This document shows, in pieces, positions 22,340 through 34,233 of a DNA stretch of 64,000 bases (the stretch's first letter is position 1; every line of letters begins with the position of its first letter). The notes beneath the pieces were generated by a model. It saw only the letters and a program-made list of their open reading frames with translations, was not told where the DNA came from and did not search any database. The DNA comes from Lathyrus oleraceus (taxonomy: Eukaryota > Streptophyta > Magnoliopsida > Fabales > Fabaceae), in NCBI RefSeq assembly GCF_024323335.1, contig NC_066579.1, forward strand, positions 351,857,400 to 351,921,399. Direction: 5' to 3'. The position numbers were made by a program, and so were the translations under genes.

Positions 22340-24036
22340 TACTGAACTGACTGATAATCTTCAATAGGCTGATGTGCCAAATGGTCAGCCAAGATACTAC
22401 CTTTAATATCCTTCTGAGCTCGATACTCAATATCATACTCAGATAACAACATCTGCCAATGGGCAATTCTCCCTGTTAAAGCAGGCTTTTCGAAGATGTA
22501 CTTGATTGGATCCATTCTGGATATCAACCAAGTCGTATGATTTATCATATACTGGCGTAAGCGCTTAGCAGCCCAAGCCAAAGCACATCATGTCTTTTCA
22601 AGCATTGAGTATCGAGACTCACAATCAGTGAACTTCTTACTCAGGTAGTAAATAGCACACTCCTTCTTCCCTGATTCGTCTTGCTGACCAAGGACACAAC
22701 CCATCGAGTCTTCAAGAACAGTCAGATACATGATCAAAGGTCTTCCCTCTACAGGCGGAGACAGAATCGGAGGCTCAGACAGATATTCTTTAATACTGTC
22801 GAAAGCTTTCTGGAAATCCTCGGTCCAATCATGGGACTGATCTTTCCGGAGGAGCTTGAATATAGGCGCACATGTGGCAGTCATGTGGGATATGAATCTG
22901 GAGATATAATTCAAGCGGCCAAGAAAGCCTCGGACTTGCTTCTCAGTTTTGGGCGCAGGCATCTCTTGTATTGCTTTGACCTTTGCAGGATCAACCTCAA
23001 TACCTCTTTCACTAACAATGAAGCCCAATAACTTGCCAGAACGGACTCCAAATGTACACTTGTTGGGATTCAGACGAAGCTTATATTTCCTCAAATGCTG
23101 GAAAAGCTTCAACAAATGCTCTACATGTTCAACTTCCGTTCTTGACTTAGCAATCATATCGTCAACATATACCTCAATCTCCTTGTGCATCATATCATGA
23201 AACAAGGTGGTCATAGCTCGTTGATACGTGGCTCCGGCGTTCTTCAAACCGAAGGGCATCACTCGATAACAGAATGTTCCCCAAGGAGTGATGAATGTTG
23301 TCTTCTCCATATCCTCGGGTTCCATTTTAATCTGATTATATCCGGAAAATCCATCCATAAACGAGAAGACTTTGAATTTAGCTGTATTGTCTACCAACAT
23401 ATCAATATGTGGTAGAGGGAAATCATCTTTCGGACTAGCTTTATTCAAGTCTCTATAGTCCACACACATCCGGACTTTTCCATCTTTCTTAGGCACGGGC
23501 ACAATATTGGCCACCCATTGAGGATATATAGAAGTCACCAGGAACCCCACATCAATTTGCTTCTAAACTTCCTCTTTGATCTTCACTGCCATATCAGGAT
23601 GAGTTCTTCTGAGCTTCTGCTTTACAGGCACGCACTTAGGCTTTAAAGGTAGGAAATGTTGCACAATATCAGTATCTAGACCAGGCATGTCTTCATATGA
23701 CCAGGCAAAGACGTCAACATATTCTCGTAGCAACTTAATCAACCCCTTCTTAACAGATTCTTCCAGAAGTGCCCCAATCTTTACCTCTCGCACACAATCT
23801 TCAGACCCCAAGTTGACTGTTTCTAGATTCTCAAGATGCGGCTGAATGATCTTCTCTTCATGCTCAAGTATCCGGGTGATCTCATCAGGAATCTCTTCAA
23901 CCTCATCTTCCTCTGCCTCAAATACAGGGAATTCAAAATTGGGGGATGGTGTTGGGTCATTATGTTCAATGGGTTTAGAAATCAACCTGCATAATGATTT
24001 TTGGATATGAAAAGCTTTAGAATTCAAACAAGGCAA
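22340..24036 (-). pseudogene. Truncated pol of Ogre A1 (copy 2): pre-RT, RT and start of RNase H
   Basis: A duplicate of 16180-17876 with identical translations for the pre-RT segment (23563-24036) and RT (22588-23550), including YVDDM and the same stops (TAG 23563-23565, TGA 22588-22590). The first RNase H continues to 22340, where it is cut by the duplication junction and runs into LTR sequence. The second RNase H and integrase are absent from this copy. It cannot be an independent functional unit. Confidence 0.93.
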
Positions 24037-24246
24037 ATCATTATGCAGATGAGAAGGTTGATTTTATTTTATTTTTTAGGGTTTTATGTGATCACCAATT
24101 TCATGCAAAAACGAAAAGGGAAAATAATTGGAAAAACAAACATTTAACATGAATTTATTGAATGAAAATATCATGGTATTTATGCGCCAACAATGTCATC
24201 ACTCCTCCTTTTGGCATGGGAGAAGTGTTTTTAAACAAAGTGATTA

Positions 24247-27200
24247 TTACGTTGACTTATGGATAACTGTAGGAATATCCACAGCGACCCAATTATTGCA
24301 GACCCCTCCAGGGATGATGAAATTGCCAGAATCCTTTGTATCTTCTTCTAAAACGGCAACAGCCTCCTCATCTAGACCAGTGTGGATGAAACCTCCACTC
24401 TTGAATAGCCCTTGCTTGTTGAAAGTACCAGAAGAAAAACCTATGCCAGCCCGGGACTCGTTGTCTTCTAACTCAATCATTTTTCCTAAACCAGTGGTTG
24501 CACCACACTCAATGGCCAACTTTGCATCTTTGTAGGAAGCAAATGAAGGAGTTCTCTTCTGAATAGGCTCAGCTATAGATAAAGCTTGGAAAGGAGTTCC
24601 AATTTCAACCTCAGCATCTATATAAGAGAAGGAAGACAAATGGCTAACCAGGAGAGCCCTTTCTCCCCCTACCACCACCAACTTCTTGTTTTTCACGAAT
24701 TTCAATTTCTGGTGTATGGTGGACGTCACGGTGCCTACCTCGTGAATCCATGGTCTACCTAAGAGACAACTATACGATGGGTGAATGTCCATAACCTGGA
24801 AGGTAATCTGGAAATCACTTGGTCCAATCTTGACTGGGAGATCAACTTCCCCAATCACGGTCTTACGAGACCCATCGAAAGCCTTCACAACTACTCCACT
24901 CTGCCTCATGGGAGGCCCTTGATATGATAGCTTTGAGAGAGTGGACTTTGGCAATACGTTCAATGATGACCCGGTGTCCACCAGTACATTGGACATGGCA
25001 TCGTCTTTGCAATTCATAGATATGTGTAATGCCAAGTTGTGGTCTCTTCCCTCCTCAGGGAGATCAGAGTCACAAAAACTCAGGTTGTTACAAGCAGTAA
25101 TGTTTGCAACAATGCTATCGAATTTCTCCAAAGTGACATCGTGATCCACATATGCCACATCCAACACCTTCTGCAGAGCCTCTCGGTGTGGTTCTGAATT
25201 TAAGAGTAAGGATAACACAAATATTTTGGATGGCGTTTGTAGAAGTTAGTCTACAACATTGTACTCGCTTTTCTTGATGAGTCTCAGCATGTCATCACAG
25301 TCTTCTTTCACATTTCCACTCGGGTCAACAGAAGTAGGAGTTTTCAGTGTAGAGGAGGGTTTAACAACAGGTGCCGGATTCGGAGAATTCGCAGTGTTCC
25401 CGATCGGGCGTTCAACAAAATCAGCATTAATTTGAGGCTTCGGCGGTGCTGAAAATACACGGCCACTACGGGTCAAACCGCTAACATCGGCAATATTCAC
25501 AACAGAAGAAGAGGGCAAGGACACCTCTTTCCCATTCTCTACTGCTACGGTGTTGTAGCGATAGGGAACTGCCTTTTCAGAAGAGTAAGGCACAGGACCA
25601 GCAAGCTTAATGATCAGAGCGGGAGAAGCCTTCTGCTTGCTACCATTGTACTTGATGATAACAGGCTCGGGTATCCAGAACACTGGGGAAATCACATTGA
25701 CCTCAGGCTCATTTTCATCAACATTCCTGTTTTGAAGGATCTCAATGACTCCTTCGTCCAGCATTTCCTGAACATCCTTGCGCACCTGACAACAACCCAA
25801 TCGGTTAACAGAGCAGACTCGGCATCTATCATGGTCATGCTCATAATGACTGTAGTCACACAACAAACTATGCATCTGGACCAGAGACTGTTGAATATGA
25901 CTAACATATTTGACCTTGTATTTTCCAGGGCAACCCTGGACCATGTTGACAGATTTCCGATGTTCGGGCAATGGGTTCTTCTTCACATTAGGGCCTACGT
26001 CCTCAAAACATAAAATACCACACCTCACAAGGTCTTGAACCTTGGTCTTCAAAGGGTAACAATTCTCCACGTCATGGCCGGGAGCACCAGAATGGTAAAC
26101 ACAATGTAACTCAGGCTTATACTACCACTTGGGGTTAACAGGTATAGCCGGTGGGTCTCTCGGAGTAATCAACTTCCTTTCTATCAAAGAGGGATATAAC
26201 TCTATGTACGTCATAGGAAAAGGATCGAAGGTGACCCTTTTCCTCTCGTAACTCGTGCTGGTTTGATTACTGTTTCGAGGCTGGTAGGCTTGCTGCTGCG
26301 GTCGGTGCTGTTGTTGCTGATATTGCGGATGTGGTTGCTGATTGTTACTATGTTGCTGATACTGTTGATTGTCTCTAAAAACAGGTGCTATATGAGCCAC
26401 CTGGTGCTGGTTACTGGCAGGACGGACAATCTTCCTCCTCACAGAGGGTCTTCTTAGTTTCTCATGGGAGATCACAGGATGTGCCTCTCCATCTTTCTTC
26501 TTTGCAAACGCCCCATAACGTTTGGCAGAAGAGCCTTCTTCTCTGGTTAACCGTCCTTCACGGACCCCTTCTTCTAGACGCATCCCCATATTCACCATCT
26601 CGGTGAAGTTAGAAGGAGCGCTAGCAATCATCCGCTCATAATAAAAAGAACTTAAAGTCTTCAAAAAGATCTTAGTCATCTCTTTCTCTTCTAGCGGAGG
26701 CACGATCTGTGCTGCCACCTCTCGCCACCTCTGAGCGTACTCCTTAAATGTTTCTTTATCCTTCTGGGACATGGCTCTCAATTGATCTCTATCGGGAGCC
26801 ATATCCACCTTGTACTTGTACTGCTTGACGAAGGCCTCGCCGAGATCATTGAAGGATCGGATGTTCGCGCTGTCTAAACCCATGTACCAACGCAAAGCGG
26901 CACCGAATAGACTGTCCTGAAAGTAGTGGATGAGTAGTTGGTCATTATCGGTTTGAGTCGACATCTTCCTGGCATTAATGACCAGCTGGCTGAGAGGACA
27001 AGTATTTCCTTTGTACTTTTCAAAATCAGGGACCTTGAATTTCATAGGGATCTTCACATTTGGAACCAAGCAGAGTTCGGCAGCAGACTTGCCGAAAAGA
27101 TCCTTCCCTCTGAGAGTTTTCAATTCCTTGCGAAGCTCAAGAAATTGATCGTTCATAGCATCCATCTTCTCATAAACATCTGGACCCTCAGACGGCTCAG

Positions 27201-27615
27201 AATGGTAGATGGTGTCGTCTACCCTGGGCAAAGTATGCACGACAGGAGGAGGAACGGCAAGGACCGGGCTAGATGCCGGCAGAGAAGCAAAGGTAGGAAC
27301 AGGATCCTCAGGCATGAAATTGGGAGGCATCCCCCACGGGAACCCAGTTGGCATGGCTGTTAGAACAAAGTGTGCACTGGCAGCGGGCACAGTAGAGGAG
27401 ACAATCTCGGAGATAACTGTCCTCTGGGGAGGAGTTGAAGGTGTCAGAGAAGACTGGCTCTGGGCAGCCATGAGTGACTCCATTAGGGCAGTCAATCTGG
27501 CCACTTCCTCTTTCAGCTCGCGGTTCTCTTGCTCTAAGTGATCCATCAGTCTTGAAATGTTGGCTTTAGTGTAGTACCGGTGAGTCAGCTTGTCTTCAAA
27601 ATAAATGAAGGACAC
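24247..27615 (-). pseudogene. Gag-protease of Ogre A1 (copy 2)
   Basis: A duplicate of 18087-21455 in the same order: gag 497 residues (26122-27615), zinc-knuckle region (25246-26121) and protease with DTGSS (24247-25218). It shares both nonsense codons of copy 1 (TAG 26122-26124, TAA 25246-25248). Relative to A2, copy 2 keeps the ancestral Ala in SAAELCLVP but has its own change at 27027 (T to A on the plus strand, silent in gag). The probable intron lies at 24037-24246. Confidence 0.93.
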
Positions 27616-27861
27616 AGAGTTAGACCACAGGGCAAGGGACCAGAAACAGAACCTGCTTATGCATATGATGCATGCAATGTTTGTGCATATGATTTGTTTT
27701 TTTTTTATTTCAAAGGAACTTTAGAGTTTTATTTGCAAATTCTGGAAATATTAAGCATTTTATCACATATGGAAATATCTCATCAAATAATATCAGGGAA
27801 AAGAAGTGCAGCATCGTCAATCATATACAAGAGGAAAGGAAAATAATCGTCTTATGGATCC

Positions 27862-28079
27862 CTAGAAACAATCATCTAAAGCTCGGGACACAGGAAGATA
27901 AGATGCGCAAAGCCTCTTCACCTCCCTCTCGTAGGCTGCCTCCATATCGGCCTTCTCTTTGGCGAGTCGATCATACTTCCTCTTCCAGAACTTAGAAGAC
28001 TGAGGAAATAGAGAAGTCCATACATCATCAGGGTCATCAATAACCTGATGCTCAAGAAACTCAATCAATGCATCCTTCT
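27862..28079 (-). pseudogene. C-terminal fragment of Ogre A1 ORF1 (copy 2), adjacent to A2
   Basis: Same content as 21702-21919. This copy is the true left flank of A2: CTTCT at 28075-28079 pairs with CTTCT at 46549-46553, and the reading frame of ORF1 continues from the fragment at 46549-47236 into this one when A2 and one TSD copy are disregarded. Confidence 0.92.
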
Positions 28080-29203
28080 TGTAAGACCCCAATTTTGTCC
28101 CTAAGATCCCTCATGGCATCATATCATAACATTGAATAGCCTCAAGGATCATTGGACATCTTGCTTCCTTCTCTGTGGGTGGGATCTTTCCTGAGAGTGA
28201 TTCTTGATCACCAAGCATTGCTTGTATTTGTATATCATTGCTTTTCTTTTAATCACTAACTAAAAGCATCAAAAATATGTCATCTAACATTTGTCTTGCA
28301 GCTTAAGCAGTCAACAGGTCAAGGCAATTCAAGTGAATCCTTTGAGCAAGAGATGAGGTTTTCCATTGAGATATGGATCATGTGATCATTATTTTGAGCT
28401 TATGTGAGTTATAGGTCCATTTTGGAGCAAATTCCCCAAGTGGCAAAGGCCCAAGTTCATCAGAACATTTTCAGGTCATCTAAGGACCAATGCAAGTCAA
28501 CTGAAGGCTTTGAGTGTGGGAATTGAATTTCTTCATCCCATTCATGTTCAAATAAAGCTTATTCATCATGTCAAACACTTATGTTGAAGAATTTGAAGCC
28601 AGTGCAAAAGTTTCCCAAAATGGAAAGTGACCTGTAATTTCAAGTTTCCAAAAATGGAAAGTTTTCAGTCCAAATTCAACTTGACTTTCCAACATCAAAG
28701 AGGCTTCAAATGAAATTTTGTCCAACATGAAAGTTGAAGATCTTTCTTTCCCATTTCCAAAAAGTCCAAGATCATGAGCATCTGATGAATGGTTGAGGAG
28801 ATATGATCCAATAATTGCCAAGTGTGCATGGAACTTCAAAAGGCCATAACTTTTGACTCATAACTCCAAATTGAGTGCCTCTTTTTGCATATTGCTTCTC
28901 ATGACCTATATTTTCCAAATCATTCATCAGATTGCATGAAATTTCATCACATGACCATTTGCTCATTCATGCTCATTTTGGAGGGAAATTTGCAAATTTG
29001 AAAATTGGTGCATCATACGAACAAAATACCATTGCCATTATGCTTATGAGATGATTTTAAGTGAAATTGATCATGCATGTGGTACTGTTCACGTCCAATT
29101 CTCCATGCACCTCCACATTTTCCAATTTTTGTCATACACCTTATTCTCACTAATCTCTAATTAACCAATGCCTAATTACATTTTCAGTAGGATTAACACA
29201 TGG

Positions 29204-29210
29204 TATAAAT
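29204..29210 (+). promoter_or_regulatory. Putative TATA box of A2 5' LTR
   Basis: TATAAAT in the context CACATGGTATAAATGCTAA, about 1.1 kb into the LTR, where a U3 end is plausible for a long LTR. The same motif is conserved at 42522-42528 in the 3' LTR. Inference from motif only. Confidence 0.5.
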
Positions 29211-29846
29211 GCTAAATCCTAACAGAATTGTTCATAACATCACATTCTAGATCTTAAATTCTTCTTCCCTCCAAAATTTTCTCTCAATCAAAACTTGAAA
29301 ATTCTCCACATAGCATAGCAATTTTCTTCCATATTCTGGTTCATTGAGTGTAGTGGATGAAGAATCAAGCATTGGAACAATGATTTTGGCCAGAATTCGT
29401 GCATACTCCAAGCAAGAACATGAAGATGGAAACTGACTTTTGAGCTAGATCCAAGCATCTCCAAGCTTCAATTCACTCACAAAGCTTCATAACATCATCT
29501 CAGGACTGGATTTGGATACTTGCAAGGCCTGGATTCTGCAATTTTCAGTGACTGCTCTTCAAGAGGTTAGGTTTTCGAGTCTCTTAATTCTCCTTTTTAT
29601 GTGCATAATGTTGTAGAGCTTCTCATGCTAAGAATTCTGGTATAGATTTCATGAAATTTGGTTGAGAAATGGCTGAGTTATGTTGAGTAGAAGTTTGGTA
29701 GATCAAAATGTATTTCTTCGATTCACATTGATTAGGAGGAATTATGTTGATTTGAGCCTGGATTTGGAAAGTAGGATGCAAGAGCTTTCGATTGGTATAC
29801 TTGTTTGTGGATTCTGGAAAAAAATTCATGCGCGTCCACTGTAGCT

Positions 29847-29873
29847 CCGCCGTCTTCGCGAAGAAGACGGTGG
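29847..29873. repeat. GC-rich hairpin in A2 5' LTR
   Basis: CCGCCGTCTTC, loop GCGAA, GAAGACGGTGG: an 11-bp stem with one G-T pair and a 5-base loop, about 640 bp after the TATA motif. Conserved in the 3' LTR at about 43165-43191. Confidence 0.8.
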
Positions 29874-31829
29874 AAACCACCATTAGCGCCACCGTCTGCA
29901 AATTTTGTGAGCTGGCTAGGGTTTTGACAGCGTGTGCATCCACGCGATAGTGGCGAATCCATAGGCTACCATTCCTTTGACCGCTTCCACATGGCCTTTG
30001 ACTCGCTGACTGTAAGCGCCACCTCATTAATGAAACTACATCGTTTTGGCCTTTCCACCATTCGATTCCTGGCATTTGCTTTTTGTGATTTTCTTTTCTT
30101 TTTCCAGCGCATACACGGTTCGATTCCAGCTGAGACCGTGTTTTCAAATTAATTCACATTTCTTCTTTCCCTCCAAATATCATGTACATGTTTCACATTT
30201 TATTTCATTATTTTCTTCCAACTTTGAAAAATCACTAAAAATTGAAAATGATTCCAATTAATTCCCAATTTTTTTTCTACATTTTCATGTATTTGTCTAT
30301 TATTTTATGGTGTTGATTTTTGGATTTTATCATTTCTGGAATTTTAAATGTGTTGGATTCTTTGGACATGTATGCGAAATGTGACATGCTTCATTCATGC
30401 TATTGTGAAATGCTCATACATTGGCCAATTGATTTGAAATTTGGTGTGATGATTCCTAACATGCTGATTGATTTTTGAAGCTTGGTTATGCATTTTTCTT
30501 ATTTTCCATTTCTGTTTTATGCACATGATTGCATGGTGTGACAATGTGTATCACACAATTTGATGTCATACTTGTGCATTTTCATTTCTAGGTCAAATGA
30601 ACTCTGTTGATTCTAAGTTTTGGCAGGATGATTATGTTTGACATGTTGTATGCACATAAAAATTCCCAGGATTGTTTGATTCATTTCTATTTTAATATGG
30701 AATTTTCATTCTTGATGACCAATTGTGTGCTTTGAAATTGTCTTTGCCATATCTTGCTCATGTAATGACTTTGCTTGATGCTTTTGACTTGGTCCTTTTT
30801 AGGACATGTTCTTACTTGATTAAATGAGCTTCATGTTGAATATTGGTTGTTGTTTTGACTTTTTGCTTTGCCTTTGACCCTAGGATTTGCCCTAGGGGTT
30901 TGTACTCACAATTTGAGCTTTGCCTTTCAGGTTCAAGCAATTAGTCCTAATGGATGATGTGATCTCCTTGCTTGAGATACAATTTGCTTTGTTTAACTAA
31001 TGTTGATTGTGTTGTAGGTCTTTTGGTGGTGGACTCACTTGAATGAGTGCCTTTTATGACTTGCACATTGTGTATATTGGTTGTCTCACTGTTGACTGTC
31101 TGTTTGGTTTGTCTGAATGTGAATATTGACTTGTTTGATTTTCTTACAGGTACTTTAGTAGCTTTAACTCATTACTTGAGTTACTTTGCTTTGCTTGTGG
31201 TTGGTTTACCACATAGGTAATTTCTCTAACTCCATGTAGTCTGGAAGCCCTGTCGTTTCTGTTTGACAGGCATTTGGCTGAAGTCCTCCTTAAGAGGCAA
31301 TGTCTGTGATTGTTTATATTTGTGCCATGTACTTCAAGTCCTCCTAAGTGAAGAGGCAATTGGAAGATAGAAGGGATGTGCAATCCATCCCCTGCTAATC
31401 AGTTGAGTCTTTCATCTTGCTCGCACTAAGTGCTGATGCATTTTGAATAAACACCCAAAATCTTATATATAGAGTCAGTCATTATGGAATAGAGTTCCTC
31501 ATTCTGGACTCCCACACCTTCTTTGATTCAAGCTCACCCCGGCCAGGGTTAAGAGCTATGAGGTCTAATCCTCATTTCCCATTTCATCTGCTCACCCTGA
31601 CGGTCAATGTCAGTGGTTAAGAGCCTGAACACCCCTTCCAGTATTTGGCTTGTTTGTCAAGGTCGATATGACCCCTTGACTAAATCCCAGCCTTGTATGA
31701 GCCTCTTGGTTGTGTATAGCGTGTATAATTGATTGATGTGTTTGCTTGTTTGCTTACTTGTGCATCCTCCATGTTGCTTTTGCATATTGTTTGCATTTTG
31801 CTTTTGCATTTGTTATTTGTTCTGTTTGA

Positions 31830-32208
31830 GGAGTCAGATGTAAGACCATTGATTGGCTATCTGTTTCCTGTTCCTTTTGGGGAGCTGGATATAAGACCAT
31901 TGATTGGCACTCCATTTCCTATTTTGTTTTGTTTGAGGAGTCAGGTGTAAGACCATTGATTGGCCATTTGTTTCCTGTGTTTGTTTTTTTGTGGAGTCAG
32001 ATGTAAGGCCATTGATTGGCTATCTGTTTCCTATTTTGTTTCTTTTGTGGAGTTAGATGTAAGACCATTGATTGGCTATCTGTTTCCCATGTTGCTTTGT
32101 GGAGTTGGACGTAAGACCATTTATTGGCACTCCGTTTCCCATTTGTTGTCGGAGTTGGATATAAGACCATTGATTGGCAATCCATTTCCAGTTTTGTTGC
32201 TCCTTTGA
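31830..32208 (+). repeat. Minisatellite of seven about 50-bp units in A2 5' LTR
   Basis: Seven imperfect units each contain GTAAGACCATTGATTGGC followed by a CTATCTGTTTCC- or ACTCCATTTCC-type end and a T-rich spacer. The reading frame is largely open across them, which is why short ORFs with repeated RPLIG appear; I do not regard these as genes. Confidence 0.92.
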
Positions 32209-33231
32209 GACCCTACTTATTTGCTTTTGCCTTGTGTTGCCTAATTCCAAAGGAACTTCCTTGAATCATTTCTATGATTTTGAGAAAGCAATCCTGCCTG
32301 TGGCTTTGTCCCTTAACCTTAACCCTCGCCCTTTTGTGCATAACCTTGATCCTTATTTTCATCCATAACCCAAACCAGAAAACTTTTGTGCAAACATTCT
32401 CACCTGTTTTCAAAACTAGAAACCTAGGCCTTAAGCCTCTGATTTTCAAACTTCATCTTCACAATACTTCTTTTGAATTGAACTTTAATGTCAACTTTGA
32501 CTATCTTTGTGAATATTTCTAATTGGTTAATTCAACCCACTCAATTGCTTTTGTGGCCCTTGTCCACTTCTTTATCAAGTTTTCATGCATTAGCCATAGA
32601 TATGAATTATCATAGTGGTTGATGTAAATCTCACCACATCCTTAGTGATTGAATTGTAAGACTTCCATGCTTATTATAGGGTTAACCCCTCACTAGCATG
32701 CTGAAGCTGTTCTCACATGGTGGATTGTTGGTTCAGGTTGAGTTTTCTCCCGTTGATAATGAAAGACCTTAAGGCTTTTGTTTAAAATCAATCCACTCAC
32801 TTTTTGGAAATCTTTTAGCCGAACTACGGCGTTTTGATCCTTATCTTTCATGAAAGGTACGTAGGCAATGGGTTTATCCATCCAAACACAAAAATAATAA
32901 AAATTGTATATTCTTTTCTCATCCCTTCAATCAATGTTTGCACAAAATAATGTCATAAACAAATAATTTTACAACAAGTTGTGAAAAGGGTTCCCTAGGA
33001 GTACCTAGGATGCATTGGGTGCCTAACACCTTCCCTTTGCATAATTACCCCCTTACCCAGATCTCTGTACCCTTTTTTATTAGTTTTCTTTGTAAAACTT
33101 CTTAGGCTTTTGTTCGCTTTCTAGCCATTCCTTTGGATAAATAGAAGTGCGGTGGCGACTCTATCTTTGTATGCTTTGCTTTTGATTTAGTCAATAAATC
33201 ATAAAGTGACGAATACACCGCTACAGAAAAG

Positions 33232-33250
33232 TGGCGACTCTGCTGGGGAC
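33232..33250 (+). promoter_or_regulatory. Primer-binding site of Ogre A2
   Basis: TGGCGACTCTGCTGGGGAC begins six bases after the LTR end. It would pair with a tRNA ending GUCCCCAGCAGAGUCGCCA; Ogre elements are known to use a tRNA-Arg primer, and I infer the same here without a tRNA sequence to compare. Confidence 0.85.
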
Positions 33251-34233
33251 GACAAAATCCTTCCTAGTGGGTTTGCCTACTTTTCACAATTGTTGTATTA
33301 TATTTGTTTATGACATATTTTTTGTGCAATTTGGGATTACTGTATTGTTTGTAATGATGGATTTGCTTGATATATCAATTGCTTGCTTGCTTGGTGATCT
33401 TTGTGAGATGAGTTCTATACCCGAACTCGAGTGTACCTTATGATAGGAGAATGGCGTAGTCTCGTCGACTTGTGTGGAGTTATTCCTTAGCAAGTTGACT
33501 TGCGAGTCCATTCACTTGGTGGAGGTCATGTTGGATTAATGATGTCACACAAGTCATTTGTGGTTAGGCATTATTCTTTCAATATGTGCCGTAGAAGCCA
33601 AGGACCTTAGTTTAACAAGCCCATCTTGGCCTATTTTTAGGACGTAGTGCGGAGGTCGTTCAAATGTCAGATTTGATGCGACTGTTACGCGATACTACAC
33701 TCATAAGAGTATCTCTTGAGAATATTTTTGGAATACGAGTATTCGTTCCTCCGATAATATTCGAAAGATGGGATGATGACTATGGGAACCTCTGATAGAA
33801 TATGTTCGGCAGGTTTAAACCATAGTACACTCCCTTTGGGTGGTTCTTAACTGAGACTCCATGCTCGTGACTCACAACAAACCCGTGATTCATGGTTGAT
33901 CCGTTCAACTACCGTTAATATCAATGGAACTTGGGTGTTGATAAGGTGTAAACCATAATCCACCAAAATGGATGATTGATATTAAGGATGGTTGAACCGT
34001 TCGTATATCGTTAATATCAATGGAACTTGGGTGTTGATACGGTGAAAACCATAATCCACCAAAATGGATGATTGATATTAGGGATAATATGAACCATCCC
34101 ATGACCTTTGTCTGGTGTGTTTTTCTTGATCCTTGAGTGTGATTGTTGCATTCATGCATTCATTTGCATCCATATCATCAGAAAAAGGAAATTTTCATCG
34201 AACTTAAGGGGTTTATTTGCAAAATTTTCAGAT
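33251..34233 (+). mobile_element. Untranslated leader of Ogre A2
   Basis: Nearly 1 kb between PBS and ORF1 with no recognisable protein. It contains a 96-bp tandem duplication at about 33898-34089 that carries an inverted repeat in each unit. The open frame continues upstream of the ORF1 Met at 34234 to 34108, but the first 42 codons look like leader sequence. Confidence 0.75.
33898..34089 (+). repeat. 96-bp tandem duplication with paired hairpins in the A2 leader
   Basis: GTTAATATCAATGG recurs at 33914 and 34010. In unit 1, TTAATATCAAT (33915-33925) and ATTGATATTAA (33975-33985) are perfect reverse complements. In unit 2 the arms are 34011-34021 and 34071-34080 (ten pairs). Confidence 0.9.

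Larger units (their letters stand above)
22334..28493. repeat. 6160-bp direct tandem duplication, unit 2
   Basis: Second unit. The junction (22334-22339) is AAGTCA, which is also present at 16174-16179 in A1 and at 28494-28499 in the A2 LTR: six bases of microhomology at the breakpoints. Confidence 0.97.
28080..33225 (+). mobile_element. 5' LTR of Ogre A2
   Basis: 5146 bp, from TGTAAGACCCCAATTTTGTC to ACACCGCTACA. It contains a TATA motif at 29204-29210, a GC-rich hairpin at 29847-29873, a seven-unit minisatellite at 31830-32208 and the shared Ogre-LTR end block (GGTACGTAGGCA near 32860, CCTAGGAGTACC-type box near 33000, GGTGGCGACTCT at 33151-33162). Open frames inside it (for example 29623-30147 minus) have no family resemblance. 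Confidence 0.95.

Noticed and set aside
29623..30147. A 174-residue minus-strand frame in the A2 LTR (also 42941-43285) as a gene
   Set aside because: No family resemblance, it differs in length between the two LTRs, and the GC-rich hairpin causes much of the codon content.
31729..32208. Possible CRISPR-like array or repeat protein gene in the A2 LTR
   Set aside because: Units are contiguous, imperfect and without unique spacers of constant length; it is a minisatellite inside an LTR in a plant genome.
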